Origin: Apostichopus californicus
Lineage: Eukaryota; Echinodermata; Holothuroidea; Aspidochirotida; Stichopodidae
Assembly (NCBI GenBank): GCA_020650975.1
Contig: JAIPMN010180457.1
Location: 1-20,766 of the forward strand
Length of the DNA: 20,766 nucleotides
Reading direction: 5' to 3'
Every line of letters starts with the position of its first letter. Position 1 is the first letter of the stretch. The notes beneath the pieces are model-generated. The model was given only the letters and a program-made list of their open reading frames with translations, was not told the DNA's origin and did no database searches. The translations under genes were made by a program, and so were the position numbers. Positions 20,660 to 20,766 of this stretch are shown here, piece by piece.

Positions 20660-20766
20660 TAAATTCTTTGAACATTTTTGATTGAAATAAAGCTGAATTG
20701 AAGTGAATTGAGAAAAAAACAAAAAACAAATATCTTTCTAATATATAGATAGATAGAAATATATAT
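20660..20766 (+). repeat. A-rich tail with ttgaa repeats and an AT simple repeat
   Basis: attgaaataaagctgaattg followed by aagtgaattgag, then an A-rich run and tagatagatag / atatat to the window end. The AATAAA plus short-repeat tail resembles the 3' end of a LINE or of a retroposed transcript, but no coding sequence precedes it. Confidence 0.4.

Overview
The window looks like intergenic or heterochromatic DNA from an animal genome, very probably a marine invertebrate. An echinoderm or another non-vertebrate deuterostome is my best guess, from the mix of CR1/L2-like LINEs, DUF4371-type hAT remnants, a zinc-finger protein-primed DNA polymerase and satellite-like arrays; this is an inference from repeat style only. 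It is AT-rich, lacks bacterial gene organisation, and I see no intact host gene, rRNA or tRNA. Almost everything recognisable is a mobile element, and every coding element is broken.

Layout. 1-43: the edge of an element with a hAT-like terminal repeat, running off the left end. 51-905: a decayed hAT (DUF4371/TTF zinc-finger type) transposase fragment on the minus strand. 906-1643: no gene, one 24-bp tandem duplication. 1644-6199: a 4.56-kb inverted repeat, the most striking object here. Each arm carries a tandem array of about 146-bp units, flanked outside by a unique terminus (almost identical between arms) and inside by a unique segment, around a 258-bp spacer. It resembles a foldback-type transposon with tandem-repeat arms and has no convincing coding capacity. 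6200-9755: no gene recognised. 9756-10560: G-rich borders, a tRNA-like B-box and a short 21-bp repeat, possibly old non-autonomous elements. 10561-11780: nothing recognised.

11781-16322: two nested non-LTR retrotransposons of the CR1/L2 group. LINE-B (minus) was split by insertion of LINE-A (plus, about 12062-14488). LINE-B therefore lies in two pieces: its 3' end and ORF2 C-terminus at 11781-12060, and the rest of ORF2 at 14489-16322. Both are 5'-truncated and riddled with stops and frameshifts, although the reverse-transcriptase motifs remain legible. 16323-16970: a microsatellite and a degenerate array of about 140-bp units.

16896-19999: a pseudogene on the minus strand for a family-B, protein-primed-type DNA polymerase of the kind in Polinton/Maverick-like elements. 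It has N-terminal C2H2 fingers, a possible OTU-like cysteine-protease module, a C2HC finger, three exonuclease motifs and polymerase motif A, and is truncated before motifs B and C. The N-terminal half is one uninterrupted frame; the polymerase half has at least five lesions. 20045-20766: non-coding, with a short inverted copy of the start of the polymerase gene and an AT-rich simple repeat.

The elements do not form a working pathway; the window is a record of successive insertions and decay. The foldback-like palindrome and the polymerase with its better-preserved N-terminal module are the parts most likely to be poorly described.
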